From: Roseiarcus sp036488815
GTDB lineage: Bacteria; Pseudomonadota; Alphaproteobacteria; Rhizobiales; Beijerinckiaceae
Direction of reading: 5' to 3'
Assembly (NCBI GenBank): GCA_036488815.1
Contig: DASXGX010000118.1
Span: 62,001 to 126,000 of the forward strand
Length of the DNA stretch: 64,000 nt
Shown one piece after another: positions 32,412 to 40,692 of this stretch. The translations under genes were made by a program, and so were the position numbers. Within the stretch, counting starts at the first letter, position 1; each line of letters opens with the position of its first letter. The notes beneath the pieces were generated by a model. The model worked only from the letters and a program-made list of their open reading frames with translations, had not been told where the DNA came from and did no database searches.

Positions 32412-33143
32412 TCAGGCGCCGAGTGTCTTGATGGCGTCTTGCATGGACATTTCTGTCTGCGACACTTGCGCGTTCACGCCGTCGAAGGCCCGCGTCACCT
32501 CGATGAGCCGCGACATCTCCTCGATCGGATTGACGTTGGAGCCCTCGGTGTAGCCCTGGACGACGCCGTTGTTCGTGAAGTCGAGGATAGGCGTCGGCGC
32601 CTTGTCGGGAATGACGCCGGAATTCTCGGTGCGAGTCAGATTCGCGGTGTCGTCGATCTCAAAGAGACCGATCGCGCCGATCTTCCTGCCGCTTTGCGCG
32701 ATCATGCCGTCGCCGGAAATCACCGGAGCGCCGGCGTTCGGATCGAGCATGATCGGGGAGCCCCCAGCGTCGAGCACGGCGTTGCCCGTCAGCGTCTCGA
32801 GAGTTCCGGTTTCCGAAATCTTCATCCGCCCGTCGCGCGTGTAGGCGACGCCGTTGGCGGTGCTGATGCCGAGCCAGCCGTCGCCCTGGACGGCGACGTC
32901 GAAGGGATTGTCGGTCTTGAGCGAGGGGCCCGACGCCCGGGAGATGTACGTCTTTCCGGGCGAGACGTAAGCGACGTTGTGGTCGCCTGCTTTGGCCAGC
33001 TCGGTCTGGAAGGAGACGCCGTCCGCGCGAAAGCCGACCGTGTTCATGTTCGCGACGTTGTTGGCGATCGTCTCCAACCGCCGCTCCAGCGAAACCTGCC
33101 CCGACAAGGCGACATAAAGTCCGTTCTGCATTCCGACACCCAT
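32412..33143 (-). CDS. flgF: flagellar proximal rod protein FlgF
   Basis: A 243-residue rod protein. The N-terminal axial helix MQNGLYVALSGQVSLERRLETIANNVANMNTVGF has the ANNxANxxTxGF motif, and the C-terminus (GYTEGSNVNPIEEMSRLIEVTRAFD) packs with it. DGWLGISTANGVAYTRDG identifies it among rod/hook proteins. It starts at ATG 33143; ATG 33131 four codons later is equally possible since neither has a strong ribosome site. It is divergent from motA with 130 bases between them, and leads the minus-strand block flgF-fliI-(two small genes). Confidence 0.93.
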   Translation of the reverse strand: MGVGMQNGLYVALSGQVSLERRLETIANNVANMNTVGFRADGVSFQTELAKAGDHNVAYVSPGKTYISRASGPSLKTDNPFDVAVQGDGWLGISTANGVAYTRDGRMKISETGTLETLTGNAVLDAGGSPIMLDPNAGAPVISGDGMIAQSGRKIGAIGLFEIDDTANLTRTENSGVIPDKAPTPILDFTNNGVVQGYTEGSNVNPIEEMSRLIEVTRAFDGVNAQVSQTEMSMQDAIKTLGA

Positions 33144-33273
33144 GACGGCGCGCCGCGTGGCTCGCCCTCGGGAACCATTGTCGAGCCGCCTTGCATGAAG
33201 CTGACGTCGCGGGAAACAGCCTCACGTAAGATTGCCGCTGCACGGTCTGCAGGCCGAGCGACGGGAGAGGCAC

Positions 33274-34164
33274 GTGAATTTTATAATTGGACTCATCATC
33301 GCCGTGGGGAGCATCCTCGGCGGATATGGAGCGCTCGGCGGCCATATGGAAGTGCTGATGCAGCCGTTCGAGTTTCTGATCATCGGCGGCGCCGCACTAG
33401 GCATCTTCATCGTCGCCAATCCGTTCTCCACGATCAAGGATTGCGGCCGGGCGATCACCGAAGCGGTCATGGACAAGGCGCCGAAGCCGCGCGACTACCT
33501 CGACGTTCTGAGCGCTATGCACGCGCTGATGAGGGAGCTGCGCAGCAAGTCGCGCGGCGAGGTCGAAGGGCATTTCGACAACCCCACCGAATCGGAAGTG
33601 TTTAAGGGCTATCCGCGCCTGATCGCCAATCGCGATCTTCTCACCTTCATTTGCGACTACGGCCGGTTGATCATCATCGGCAATGCGAAGACGCATGAAA
33701 TCGAGGCGCTGATCGACGAGGAGCTCGAGACCCTTGCCCACGATCGCTACAAGCCGGTGCATGCGCTCCAGGCAGTCTCCGACGGCCTGCCGGCGCTCGG
33801 CATCGTCGCCGCGGTGCTGGGTATCATCCATGCGATGGGCGCGCTCGACCAGTCGCCCGAGGCGCTCGGCGGCCTGATCGGCGCGGCGCTGGTCGGCACG
33901 TTCGCCGGCATTTTCTTCTCCTATGGTATCGTCGCGCCGGTCGCTGCGAAGATCAAAGCCGTCCGGCAGAAGCAGCTGCGCCTGTTCGCGCTCGTCAAGC
34001 AGAGTCTGCTCGCCTTCATGAACGGCGCGATGCCGCAGGTGGCGGTCGAGTTCGGCCGCAAGACCATTCCCTCCAAGGAGCGTCCGACCATCGACACCGT
34101 GGAAAACGAGACGATCGCCGGCCCCGCGCCGGCCGCCGAATCGTCGGTCAAGGAAGCGGCCTAA
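33274..34164 (+). CDS. motA: flagellar stator protein MotA
   Basis: A 296-residue stator subunit with four membrane segments, the ring of five around MotB. Seen: NFIIGLIIAVGSILGGYGALGG, PFEFLIIGGAALGIFIVAN, the Pro-containing VSDGLPALGIVAAVLGIIHAMG and LVGTFAGIFFSYGIVAPVA. The cytoplasmic loop includes RSKSRGEVEGHFDNP. The GTG start at 33274 with GGGAGAGG before it gives the usual length; a longer frame to 33232 adds 14 unrelated residues. First gene of the long plus-strand flagellar run; fliM follows 3 bases after. Confidence 0.95.
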   Translation: MNFIIGLIIAVGSILGGYGALGGHMEVLMQPFEFLIIGGAALGIFIVANPFSTIKDCGRAITEAVMDKAPKPRDYLDVLSAMHALMRELRSKSRGEVEGHFDNPTESEVFKGYPRLIANRDLLTFICDYGRLIIIGNAKTHEIEALIDEELETLAHDRYKPVHALQAVSDGLPALGIVAAVLGIIHAMGALDQSPEALGGLIGAALVGTFAGIFFSYGIVAPVAAKIKAVRQKQLRLFALVKQSLLAFMNGAMPQVAVEFGRKTIPSKERPTIDTVENETIAGPAPAAESSVKEAA

Positions 34165-34167
34165 CCC

Positions 34168-35109
34168 ATGCCAACGGAAGACCATCACGTCGCGGCCCCA
34201 GCAGCCTGGCTGCAAGGCGCCTCCCCGGAGGGCGGGGGCCTCTCGATCGAGCGGATGCCCGGTCTCGGCTACGCGCTCGAGCAATTCTCGCTCAGCGCCA
34301 CCGACGCGCTGGCCTCGTTCTGCAAGGCGTCCTCCGACGGCTCGGTCGACGAGATGCGATCGACTCAGGTGTTCGAGTTCCTCGGCGAATCCCAGGGCCT
34401 CGCGGCCGCGGTGTTGAACTGCGCCGCCTACGAGGCGCGCATGCTGATGGTGTTCGACGAGCGGATCGCCGAAACGATCGTCGCCGCGGTTTTCGGCGGC
34501 GATGCGCAGGGAACGGTTCCGCCGCGCTCGCGCCGGAGCATGACGAATGTCGAAACCGCGCTCGTGGGCGAATTCGCACGCCATCTGACCAAGGCGCTCA
34601 CCAAGGGGTTCGCGCAAAACGGCGGCCTCGGCCTCGCCTTCGAGCGTTTGGAGACGCTGAGCGACGTCTATGCGCTCGGCCGGCGCGACTCGTCGGCGAT
34701 CGCGGCGCGCGTGACGATCGACACCGCCGGCGGCGCCGCGCCTGTCACTTTCCTCTTCCCGCAGTCGCTCCTGTTGCCGGTTCGCAAGGATCTGACCTTC
34801 GACCCCGGCAGCGAAGCGCCGACGTCCGACCCCCGCTGGATCCGCGAGCTCGAGGCCGGCGTCACCAAGGCGCCGCTGGTCGTCACCGCCGTCCTCGAAG
34901 AGGTCGAGATGACGCTCGGCGACGTCGCCCGCTTCGCCGTCGGCGAGGTGCTGAGCCTGCAAGGGGTGGGCATGGGCCGCGTTCGCCTCGAATGCGCCGG
35001 CCATGAGATTTTCTGGTGCAAGCTCGGCGAAGCCGACGGGCGATACTCGCTCAAGGTCGAGGAGGCCATCGTGCAGGAAGACCACTTCGGGGCGCCGCCG
35101 GTCCACTGA
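34168..35109 (+). CDS. fliM: flagellar switch protein FliM
   Basis: A 313-residue C-ring protein. The CheC-like middle domain is seen in AAVLNCAAYEARMLMVFDERIAETIVAAVFGGD and TNVETALVGEFARHLTKAL, and a C-terminal SpoA domain (VLEEVEMTLGDVARFAVGEVLSL) binds FliN. The N-terminal CheY-binding peptide of enteric FliM (EIDALL) is not recognisable in MPTEDHHVAAPAAWLQ. Short divergent FliM proteins are normal in rhizobia. The position between motA and fliN supports the call. Confidence 0.85.
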   Translation: MPTEDHHVAAPAAWLQGASPEGGGLSIERMPGLGYALEQFSLSATDALASFCKASSDGSVDEMRSTQVFEFLGESQGLAAAVLNCAAYEARMLMVFDERIAETIVAAVFGGDAQGTVPPRSRRSMTNVETALVGEFARHLTKALTKGFAQNGGLGLAFERLETLSDVYALGRRDSSAIAARVTIDTAGGAAPVTFLFPQSLLLPVRKDLTFDPGSEAPTSDPRWIRELEAGVTKAPLVVTAVLEEVEMTLGDVARFAVGEVLSLQGVGMGRVRLECAGHEIFWCKLGEADGRYSLKVEEAIVQEDHFGAPPVH

Positions 35110-35159
35110 CCAGCGGCCTCCTTAGGGCAGCAACCCATCGAGCAAGGGAAGTTCCGACC

Positions 35160-35501
35160 ATGGAAGACGAATACGAAACGCTGGACGGCGAGCACGAACC
35201 GGAAGCGGCGCCCGCCAGCGCGACGGCGCCGAGCGCGCACAGATACGACGCCATCCTTTCCATTCCTGTGACGGTGCAGGTGGTCCTCGGCACCACGACG
35301 ATGCCGGTCGCCAGCTTGATGAAACTGGGGCGCGGCGCGGTCGTCTCGCTCGATCAGAAGGTCGGCGACCCCGTCAATGTCGTGGTGAACGGCAGAGTGG
35401 TGGCGCGCGGCGAAGTCGTCGTGGTCGACGAGGACAGCGCGCGCTACGGCGTCTCGCTGACCGAGATCGTCACCGCTCCGCGCGACGAACGCGCAGCTTG
35501 A
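35160..35501 (+). CDS. fliN: flagellar switch protein FliN
   Basis: A 113-residue C-ring protein. Apart from an acidic N-terminal 30 residues it is a SpoA domain: ILSIPVTVQVVLGTTTMPVASLMKLGRGAVVSLDQKVGDP, then VNVVVNGRVVARGEVVVVDE. The ATG at 35160 has AAGGGA 11 bases upstream. It lies 50 bases after fliM and 13 before fliG. Confidence 0.93.
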   Translation: MEDEYETLDGEHEPEAAPASATAPSAHRYDAILSIPVTVQVVLGTTTMPVASLMKLGRGAVVSLDQKVGDPVNVVVNGRVVARGEVVVVDEDSARYGVSLTEIVTAPRDERAA

Positions 35502-35514
35502 AGACCGAGGCGTC

Positions 35515-36537
35515 ATGACCATCGATACCGACGATTCGCTCGAGGGGGAGCGCGAGTTCGGCGGGGCCCAGAAGGCCGCGGCCATTCTGCTCGCCATGGG
35601 CAAGCCGCCGGCGGCGCTGCTCTTGAAGCATCTCGAACCGCACGAGCTGCGCGACGTCACGCGGGCGGCGGCGCAGCTCGGCACGGTCTCGATCGCCGAG
35701 CTCGAAGCGCTGGTGGAGGAGTTCACGTCGGACTTTTCCGCCGGCGCCAAGCTCCTCGGCGACGTCGGGCAGGCGCGCGAGATGCTGACCGGCGCGATGC
35801 CGCCGGAACAGGTCGCCAACATCATGGATGACGTGTTTGGCCCTGGCGGCAACGTCTGGGTTGACCTCGGCGCGATCTCGGAGGCGGTGCTGTCGGACTA
35901 TCTCGTCGGCGAGCATTCGCTCACGACGACCTATATTCTCTCGAAGCTCGATCCGGGCCTGGCGGCGCAAATCATCGCCCGTCTGCCGCGCGACACGCGC
36001 AACGACGTTCTCTGCGCGATGATCTCGCGGCCGAAAGTGTCGGAAGAGACTCAGCGCGTCATCGAAGAGGCGGTGCGGGCCGACATCGCGATGCTCGCCG
36101 CGCGCGCCTCGGGGCTCGACAATCACACCCGCATCGCGGAGATCATCAACAACCTCGAGCCTCTCGAGGCGCGAGAGGTGGTCAAGTCGCTCGTCGCGAC
36201 GCGCCCGAAGGAGGCGCGCATCGTGATGAAGATGCTGTTCTCGTTCGACGACCTGCCGCGCCTTTCGCAGCGCGCCCGCTCGACCGTGTTCGACAAGGTG
36301 GCGACCGAAGTCGTCGTGCTGGCGCTCAGGGGAACCGACGCGCAATTCCGCGACTCGGTGCTTTCCGCGATGGCGTCGCGCTCGCGCCGCCTCGTCGAGG
36401 GCGAGCTCTCCACCGGCTCGAACGCGCCGCCACGCGAAGTGACCAAGGCGCGCAAGCAGATCGTCGATCTGGTGCTCAAGATGGCGCAGCGAAACGAAAT
36501 TGAAATCGCGCCTCCCGAGGGCGTGGAAGCCGCCTAA
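35515..36537 (+). CDS. fliG: flagellar motor switch protein FliG
   Basis: A 340-residue protein that links MS ring, C ring and stator. The N-terminal domain (QKAAAILLAMGKPPAALLLKHLEPHEL) binds FliF. The middle has TRIAEIINNLEPLEAREVV, and the C-terminal domain (FDDLPRLSQRARSTVFDKVATEVVVLALRG, FRDSVLSAMASRSRRLVEGEL) carries the charged residues that interact with MotA. Full length for the family. Confidence 0.94.
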   Translation: MTIDTDDSLEGEREFGGAQKAAAILLAMGKPPAALLLKHLEPHELRDVTRAAAQLGTVSIAELEALVEEFTSDFSAGAKLLGDVGQAREMLTGAMPPEQVANIMDDVFGPGGNVWVDLGAISEAVLSDYLVGEHSLTTTYILSKLDPGLAAQIIARLPRDTRNDVLCAMISRPKVSEETQRVIEEAVRADIAMLAARASGLDNHTRIAEIINNLEPLEAREVVKSLVATRPKEARIVMKMLFSFDDLPRLSQRARSTVFDKVATEVVVLALRGTDAQFRDSVLSAMASRSRRLVEGELSTGSNAPPREVTKARKQIVDLVLKMAQRNEIEIAPPEGVEAA

Positions 36538-36555
36538 CTTTCGCCGGATGCAGGC

Positions 36556-37641
36556 ATGGCAGACGAAGATTCGGACAGCAAGACAGAAGAAGCCACAGAA
36601 AAGAAGCTGAACGACGCAATCGAGCGCGGCTCCGTCCCGATGTCGCGCGAGGTCGCCGTTGTCGCGTCTTTGGCTGCGATCTTGATCGCCGTCGTTTACG
36701 TGATCCCGCCGCGCGCCGCCGAGTTCGTCGGCACGCTCATTCACTTCCTCGACGATCCAGCCGGGTGGAGGCTCGAGCAGGGGAGCGACGTGCTCGCTTT
36801 GGCGGGGATCCTCGTGATCGCGGCGGGACAATTTCTGCTGCCGACCGTACTTCTTCTGATGGTCGCCGGCGTCGTCGCCTCCATCGCGCAGAACCCGCCG
36901 CGCTTCGTGCTGAGTCGGATCATGCCCGATTTATCAAGAATCTCGATCACGGCCGGATTTTCGCGCGTGTTCGGGCTGCGCGGCCTGACCGAATTTCTCA
37001 AGAGCATCGCGAAAATCGGCGCGGTGATCGCGATCGTCGCGGGGGTGCTCAGCGGCCAGAAGTATCTGCTCACGTCGGCGATGTTCTTGGACGTCTCCGA
37101 GTTGCCGGAGCGCATCAGCCGCCTATGCGTCGACGTCGTCGGCGCCGTTCTCGTGGCGACCCTCGTCGTCGCGGCCGGCGACATCACCTGGGCGCGCATC
37201 CACTGGCGTCGCGATCAGCGCATGAGCCGGCACGAGATCAAGGAGGAGCTCAAGCAGGCCGAGGGCGACCGCATGGTGAAGGCGCGTCTGCGGTCGCTGC
37301 GCCTCGATCGTCATCGCCGGCGGATGCTCGCCTCGGTGCCGAAGGCGACGATGGTCGTGGTCAACCCGACGCACTACGCGGTTGCGATGCGCTACGTTCG
37401 TTCCGAAGGCGGCGCCCCGATGGTGCTCGCCAAGGGCGTCGATCTCGTCGCGCTCAAGATCCGCGAGATCGCGGAGCAGAATCAGATTCCGATCATCGAG
37501 GACAAACCCCTCGCGCGCGCGCTCTACGGCGCGGTCGTCGTCGACAGCGCGATTCCCCCCGAGTTCTATCGAGCGGTCGCGGAAATCGTTCATTTGGTCC
37601 AGGAGAAGAAGCGCTCCTGGCCCTTGATAAGGAACAGATGA
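36556..37641 (+). CDS. flhB: flagellar export switch protein FlhB
   Basis: A 361-residue membrane protein with the family start DSKTEEATEKKLNDAIERGSVPMSREV, four membrane segments (about 33-50, 82-110, 150-166, 188-208) and a cytoplasmic domain with the self-cleavage site Asn270-Pro271-Thr272-His273 (VVVNPTHYAVAMRY). Cleavage between Asn and Pro switches export from rod/hook to filament proteins under control of FliK. Stop 37641 is followed after 3 bases by an unnamed gene. Confidence 0.95.
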   Translation: MADEDSDSKTEEATEKKLNDAIERGSVPMSREVAVVASLAAILIAVVYVIPPRAAEFVGTLIHFLDDPAGWRLEQGSDVLALAGILVIAAGQFLLPTVLLLMVAGVVASIAQNPPRFVLSRIMPDLSRISITAGFSRVFGLRGLTEFLKSIAKIGAVIAIVAGVLSGQKYLLTSAMFLDVSELPERISRLCVDVVGAVLVATLVVAAGDITWARIHWRRDQRMSRHEIKEELKQAEGDRMVKARLRSLRLDRHRRRMLASVPKATMVVVNPTHYAVAMRYVRSEGGAPMVLAKGVDLVALKIREIAEQNQIPIIEDKPLARALYGAVVVDSAIPPEFYRAVAEIVHLVQEKKRSWPLIRNR

Positions 37642-37644
37642 GCC

Positions 37645-38157
37645 ATGATCACGAGCCATGCCGAGCCTCGTCACCCGGCCCATGAGGAGATCATCGCCAA
37701 CGCGATGGTCGACGTCGCGACGGAGTTGCGACTGGCCGATTTGTCCGAACTCGTCGTTTTGATTCGCAGCGAGCAGGCGGCGAACATCGCCGATCTCGTC
37801 AATTCGTCGAGCGAGCTGTTCTTCAGGAGCGGCACGCTGCGCTACGCGCTGTCGGCGGCGTGCGAGTTTCGCTGGGAATCGTCGCCGACGGTCCGGCTCG
37901 ACATGGAGTTCCGCAACGCCGCCGTCTGCGCCTTCTTCAGCCTGATCATCGGGCGCAAGCGCGCGGGGGTCCATGTCGCCCAAATCCTGTTCGACGACGA
38001 GGCGCTCGACGAAATCGAGAAGAGCCGACGCCTTCTGGCCGCGATCGAGGAAGCGCGCCTGCAGCCGCTGGGACGCTCGCGGGGCGATGCGTTCGATCGC
38101 ATCGCCGACTTGGCGGGCCCGACATGGCGCAAGCCTGGAGCAAGGCCGGCCGCCTAA
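37645..38157 (+). CDS. unnamed protein of the flagellar locus (between flhB and flgB)
   Basis: A 170-residue soluble protein with no family I recognise. It is helical at the N-terminus (HEEIIANAMVDVATELRLADLSELVVLIRSEQAANIADLV) and has a mixed centre (RWESSPTVRLDMEFRNAAVCAFFSLIIGRKRAGVHVAQILFDDE) that may be a small beta domain. No signal peptide or membrane segment. It starts 3 bases after flhB and ends 35 before flgB, so it is certainly in the operon. Likely an assembly or regulatory factor specific to this group. Confidence 0.7.
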   Translation: MITSHAEPRHPAHEEIIANAMVDVATELRLADLSELVVLIRSEQAANIADLVNSSSELFFRSGTLRYALSAACEFRWESSPTVRLDMEFRNAAVCAFFSLIIGRKRAGVHVAQILFDDEALDEIEKSRRLLAAIEEARLQPLGRSRGDAFDRIADLAGPTWRKPGARPAA

Positions 38158-38192
38158 GTTCGACCCATTGCTTACGAACGGGATTTTGACGG

Positions 38193-38570
38193 GTGGCTGA
38201 ACCTTACGTCTTCAAGCTCGCCTCGCAAAGGTCGGAGTGGCTGTCGACTCGCGAGACCCTGATCGCCGGCAACGTCGCCAATGCGAACACGCCCGGCTAT
38301 CGGGCCACCGATCTGCAGCCGTTTTCCTCCGTGCTCGACGCGACGCAGATGACGATGGCGACGACCAACCCGATGCACATGACGCCGACCGAGCAAGATC
38401 TGAATCCCGCCCGCGTCGTCGAAACCGATCCCTCCGACGAGACGATTTCCGGCAATTCGGTTCGACTCGAAAACGAGATGATCAAGCTCGGCGACGTGAA
38501 CCGCGATTATACGATGGACACGAATCTCAAGCGCGTCATGCATCAAATGATGCTCTCAGTTTTGAAGTGA
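38193..38570 (+). CDS. flgB: flagellar proximal rod protein FlgB
   Basis: A 125-residue rod protein starting at GTG 38193. The axial motif WLSTRETLIAGNVANANTPGYRATDLQPFSSVL is clear, and the C-terminus (GNSVRLENEMIKLGDVNRDYTMDTNLKRVMHQMML) is the usual FlgB tail. It heads the group flgB-flgC-fliE-flgG-flgA-flgI. Confidence 0.94.
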   Translation: MAEPYVFKLASQRSEWLSTRETLIAGNVANANTPGYRATDLQPFSSVLDATQMTMATTNPMHMTPTEQDLNPARVVETDPSDETISGNSVRLENEMIKLGDVNRDYTMDTNLKRVMHQMMLSVLK

Positions 38571-38576
38571 GCGGCT

Positions 38577-38996
38577 ATGCCTGATCCCCTGGAATCTTCG
38601 TTGAAAATCGCCGGCGCGGGCCTCGAAGCTCAGTCGCTTCGCCTACGCATCATCTCCGAGAACGTCGCGAACTCGCAATCGACCGCGACGACGCCGGGGG
38701 GAGATCCCTATACGCGGCAAACCATCACGTTCGGCAACGAGCTCGACCGCGCCTCTGGCCTCAATTTGGTTCAGGTGAAGAGCATCGGCCTCGATCAGGC
38801 GCCGTTCAAAGTGGAGCACGATCCGGGTAATCCGGCCGCCGACGCCAGCGGCTTCGTCAAGCTGCCCAACGTCGACATGCTGACGGAGCTCGCCGACATG
38901 CGCGAGGCCAACCGCAGCTACGAGGCCAATTTGCAGGTCGCCAAGCAATCGGCGGACCTTGAAAGCCAAACTGTCAGTCTGCTCAAGGACGCGTGA
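38577..38996 (+). CDS. flgC: flagellar proximal rod protein FlgC
   Basis: A 139-residue rod protein. LKIAGAGLEAQSLRLRIISENVANSQSTATTPGGDPYTRQ is the FlgC start, and VKLPNVDMLTELADMREANRSYEANL is the C-terminal signature. It starts 7 bases after the flgB stop. Confidence 0.94.
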   Translation: MPDPLESSLKIAGAGLEAQSLRLRIISENVANSQSTATTPGGDPYTRQTITFGNELDRASGLNLVQVKSIGLDQAPFKVEHDPGNPAADASGFVKLPNVDMLTELADMREANRSYEANLQVAKQSADLESQTVSLLKDA

Positions 38997-39092
38997 CGGC
39001 GTCGGCGGCGACTGGTTCTCGATTCGGTTCATCACTTTAAGAAGGGAGGCGCGCAGCGACCGGTCTAGGCCGGGTTCGGCGCGCAGAGCGAC

Positions 39093-39404
39093 ATGGCGGT
39101 TGACGCAGTATCCGCGATCAGCGGAAGCCTCGAAATGGATTCGCCGCGCCCGGCGGCCGGCACTTCGATGGCGAAGTCCACCTCGGGCCCTTCGTTCGGC
39201 GAGACGCTGATGCAGTCGATCAACGACGGCATCCATACCGTGCAGAACGGCGAAGCGGCGTCCATTCAAGGTCTGCAAGGGACCATGCCGCCGTTCAAAG
39301 TCGCCGAAGCGGTCATGTCGGCCCAGCGCACGCTCCAGCAGGCGGTTTCCATCCGCGACAAAGCGGTCAGCGCGTACCAAGAAATCTCGCGCATGACCAT
39401 TTGA
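39093..39404 (+). CDS. fliE: flagellar MS-ring/rod junction protein FliE
   Basis: A 103-residue helical protein connecting the MS ring to the rod. The second half (SFGETLMQSINDGIHTVQNGE, FKVAEAVMSAQRTLQQAVSIRDKAVSAYQEISRM) is typical FliE. It lies 96 bases after flgC. Confidence 0.93.
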   Translation: MAVDAVSAISGSLEMDSPRPAAGTSMAKSTSGPSFGETLMQSINDGIHTVQNGEAASIQGLQGTMPPFKVAEAVMSAQRTLQQAVSIRDKAVSAYQEISRMTI

Positions 39405-39432
39405 CGCGGCCCCTCGATAGGACATTCAAAGC

Positions 39433-40218
39433 ATGAAAGCGCTTGCGATCGCCGCCACTGGCATGAACGCTCAGGAACAAAACCTCGAGGTCATCGCCAA
39501 CAACATCTCGAACCTCAACACGACCGGCTTCAAGCGCTCGCGCGCCGAATTCACTGACTTGATCTATCAGACCGAGCGCGTGATGGGCGTCAGCACGCGC
39601 GGCACCAACTCGACGGTGCCGGAGGGCGCCCAAGTCGGCCTCGGCGTCCGCACCGCGGCCATTCGCACGCTTCAGATCCAAGGCGCTCTGACCAACACCG
39701 GCAACTCGCTCGATCTCGCCATCAACGGGCGCGGCTGGTTCCAGGTCGCGACCCCAGCCGGCGAAACGGTCTATACGCGCGACGGCGCGTTCAACACCAA
39801 CGCCCAGGGTCAGTTGGTGACGTCGGACGGTTACACCGTGACGCCGCCGATCCTCGTTCCGGCGACTGCGACCAGCGTCACAATCAGCCAGACCGGCTTG
39901 GTGACGGCGACCATTCCCGGCACGACGGCGCCGCAGACCCTCGGTCAGCTCACGATCGCCAATTTCATCAACGAGGCGGGCTTGCAGGCGCTGGGCAGCA
40001 ACTTGTTTCAGCAGACGGCGGCCTCTGGACAGCCGACGGTCGGCGTGCCGGGCGACACCGCCTTCGGCATCCTCCAGCAGGGCTACCTCGAATCCTCGAA
40101 CGTCGACCCGGTGTCGGAGATTACCAACCTGATCTCCGCCCAGCGCGCCTACGAGATGAATTCGAAGGTCATTCAGGCGGCCGACCAGATGGCGGGCACC
40201 ATCTCGAACATGAAGTAA
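39433..40218 (+). CDS. flgG: flagellar distal rod protein FlgG
   Basis: A 261-residue rod protein with MKALAIAATGMNAQEQNLEVIANNISNLNTTGFKRSRAEF at the start, LDLAINGRGWFQVATPAGETVYTRDGAF in the middle and GYLESSNVDPVSEITNLISAQRAYEMNSKVIQAADQM at the end. These are full FlgG signatures and the length is standard. Confidence 0.96.
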   Translation: MKALAIAATGMNAQEQNLEVIANNISNLNTTGFKRSRAEFTDLIYQTERVMGVSTRGTNSTVPEGAQVGLGVRTAAIRTLQIQGALTNTGNSLDLAINGRGWFQVATPAGETVYTRDGAFNTNAQGQLVTSDGYTVTPPILVPATATSVTISQTGLVTATIPGTTAPQTLGQLTIANFINEAGLQALGSNLFQQTAASGQPTVGVPGDTAFGILQQGYLESSNVDPVSEITNLISAQRAYEMNSKVIQAADQMAGTISNMK

Positions 40219-40230
40219 GGAGGCCGCGTC

Positions 40231-40692
40231 ATGCGCGCGATTGGGATCGCCGTCCTGTTGACGTCGCTGGGGATATGGCTGGCGCCGAACACGTGCGCGC
40301 TTGCGCAGGAGGCCACTGCGCCGACGCCGAGAGTGGTGATCTATCCCGGCGACGTGATTCGCGACGACATGCTGACCGACTTGCCCTTCAACACGCCGCG
40401 GGGTCCGATCGCCATCGCCGAATCGCGGTCGGTGGTGGTCGGCAAGGTGTCGCATCGCACCTTGTTGCCGGGCGCCCCCATTCCGCTCGACGGTCTCGAC
40501 AATCCGCGTCTGGTCACTGTCGGCGCTCAGGTGCAGCTCGTCTACGTCCAGGGCGGCCTCACGATCGTTACGATCGGCGCGGCGCTGCAGGACGGGAAAG
40601 CCGGCGACGTGATCAGGGTTCGCAACAGCGACAGCGGCATCACGGTTATAGGCGCCGTTCAATCGGACGGCACGGTGCGCGTGAGCGGTTGA
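40231..40692 (+). CDS. flgA: P-ring chaperone FlgA
   Basis: A 153-residue periplasmic chaperone for FlgI. A signal peptide (IGIAVLLTSLGIWLAPNTCALAQ) is followed by an SAF-type domain (YPGDVIRDDMLTDLPFN, VVVGKVSHRTLLPGAPIPLDGLDNP) and VQLVYVQGGLTIVTIGAALQDGKAGDVIRVRNSDSG. It is the short form usual in rhizobia, without the N-terminal extra domain of enteric FlgA. Its stop overlaps the flgI start by one base (TGATG). Confidence 0.92.
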   Translation: MRAIGIAVLLTSLGIWLAPNTCALAQEATAPTPRVVIYPGDVIRDDMLTDLPFNTPRGPIAIAESRSVVVGKVSHRTLLPGAPIPLDGLDNPRLVTVGAQVQLVYVQGGLTIVTIGAALQDGKAGDVIRVRNSDSGITVIGAVQSDGTVRVSG

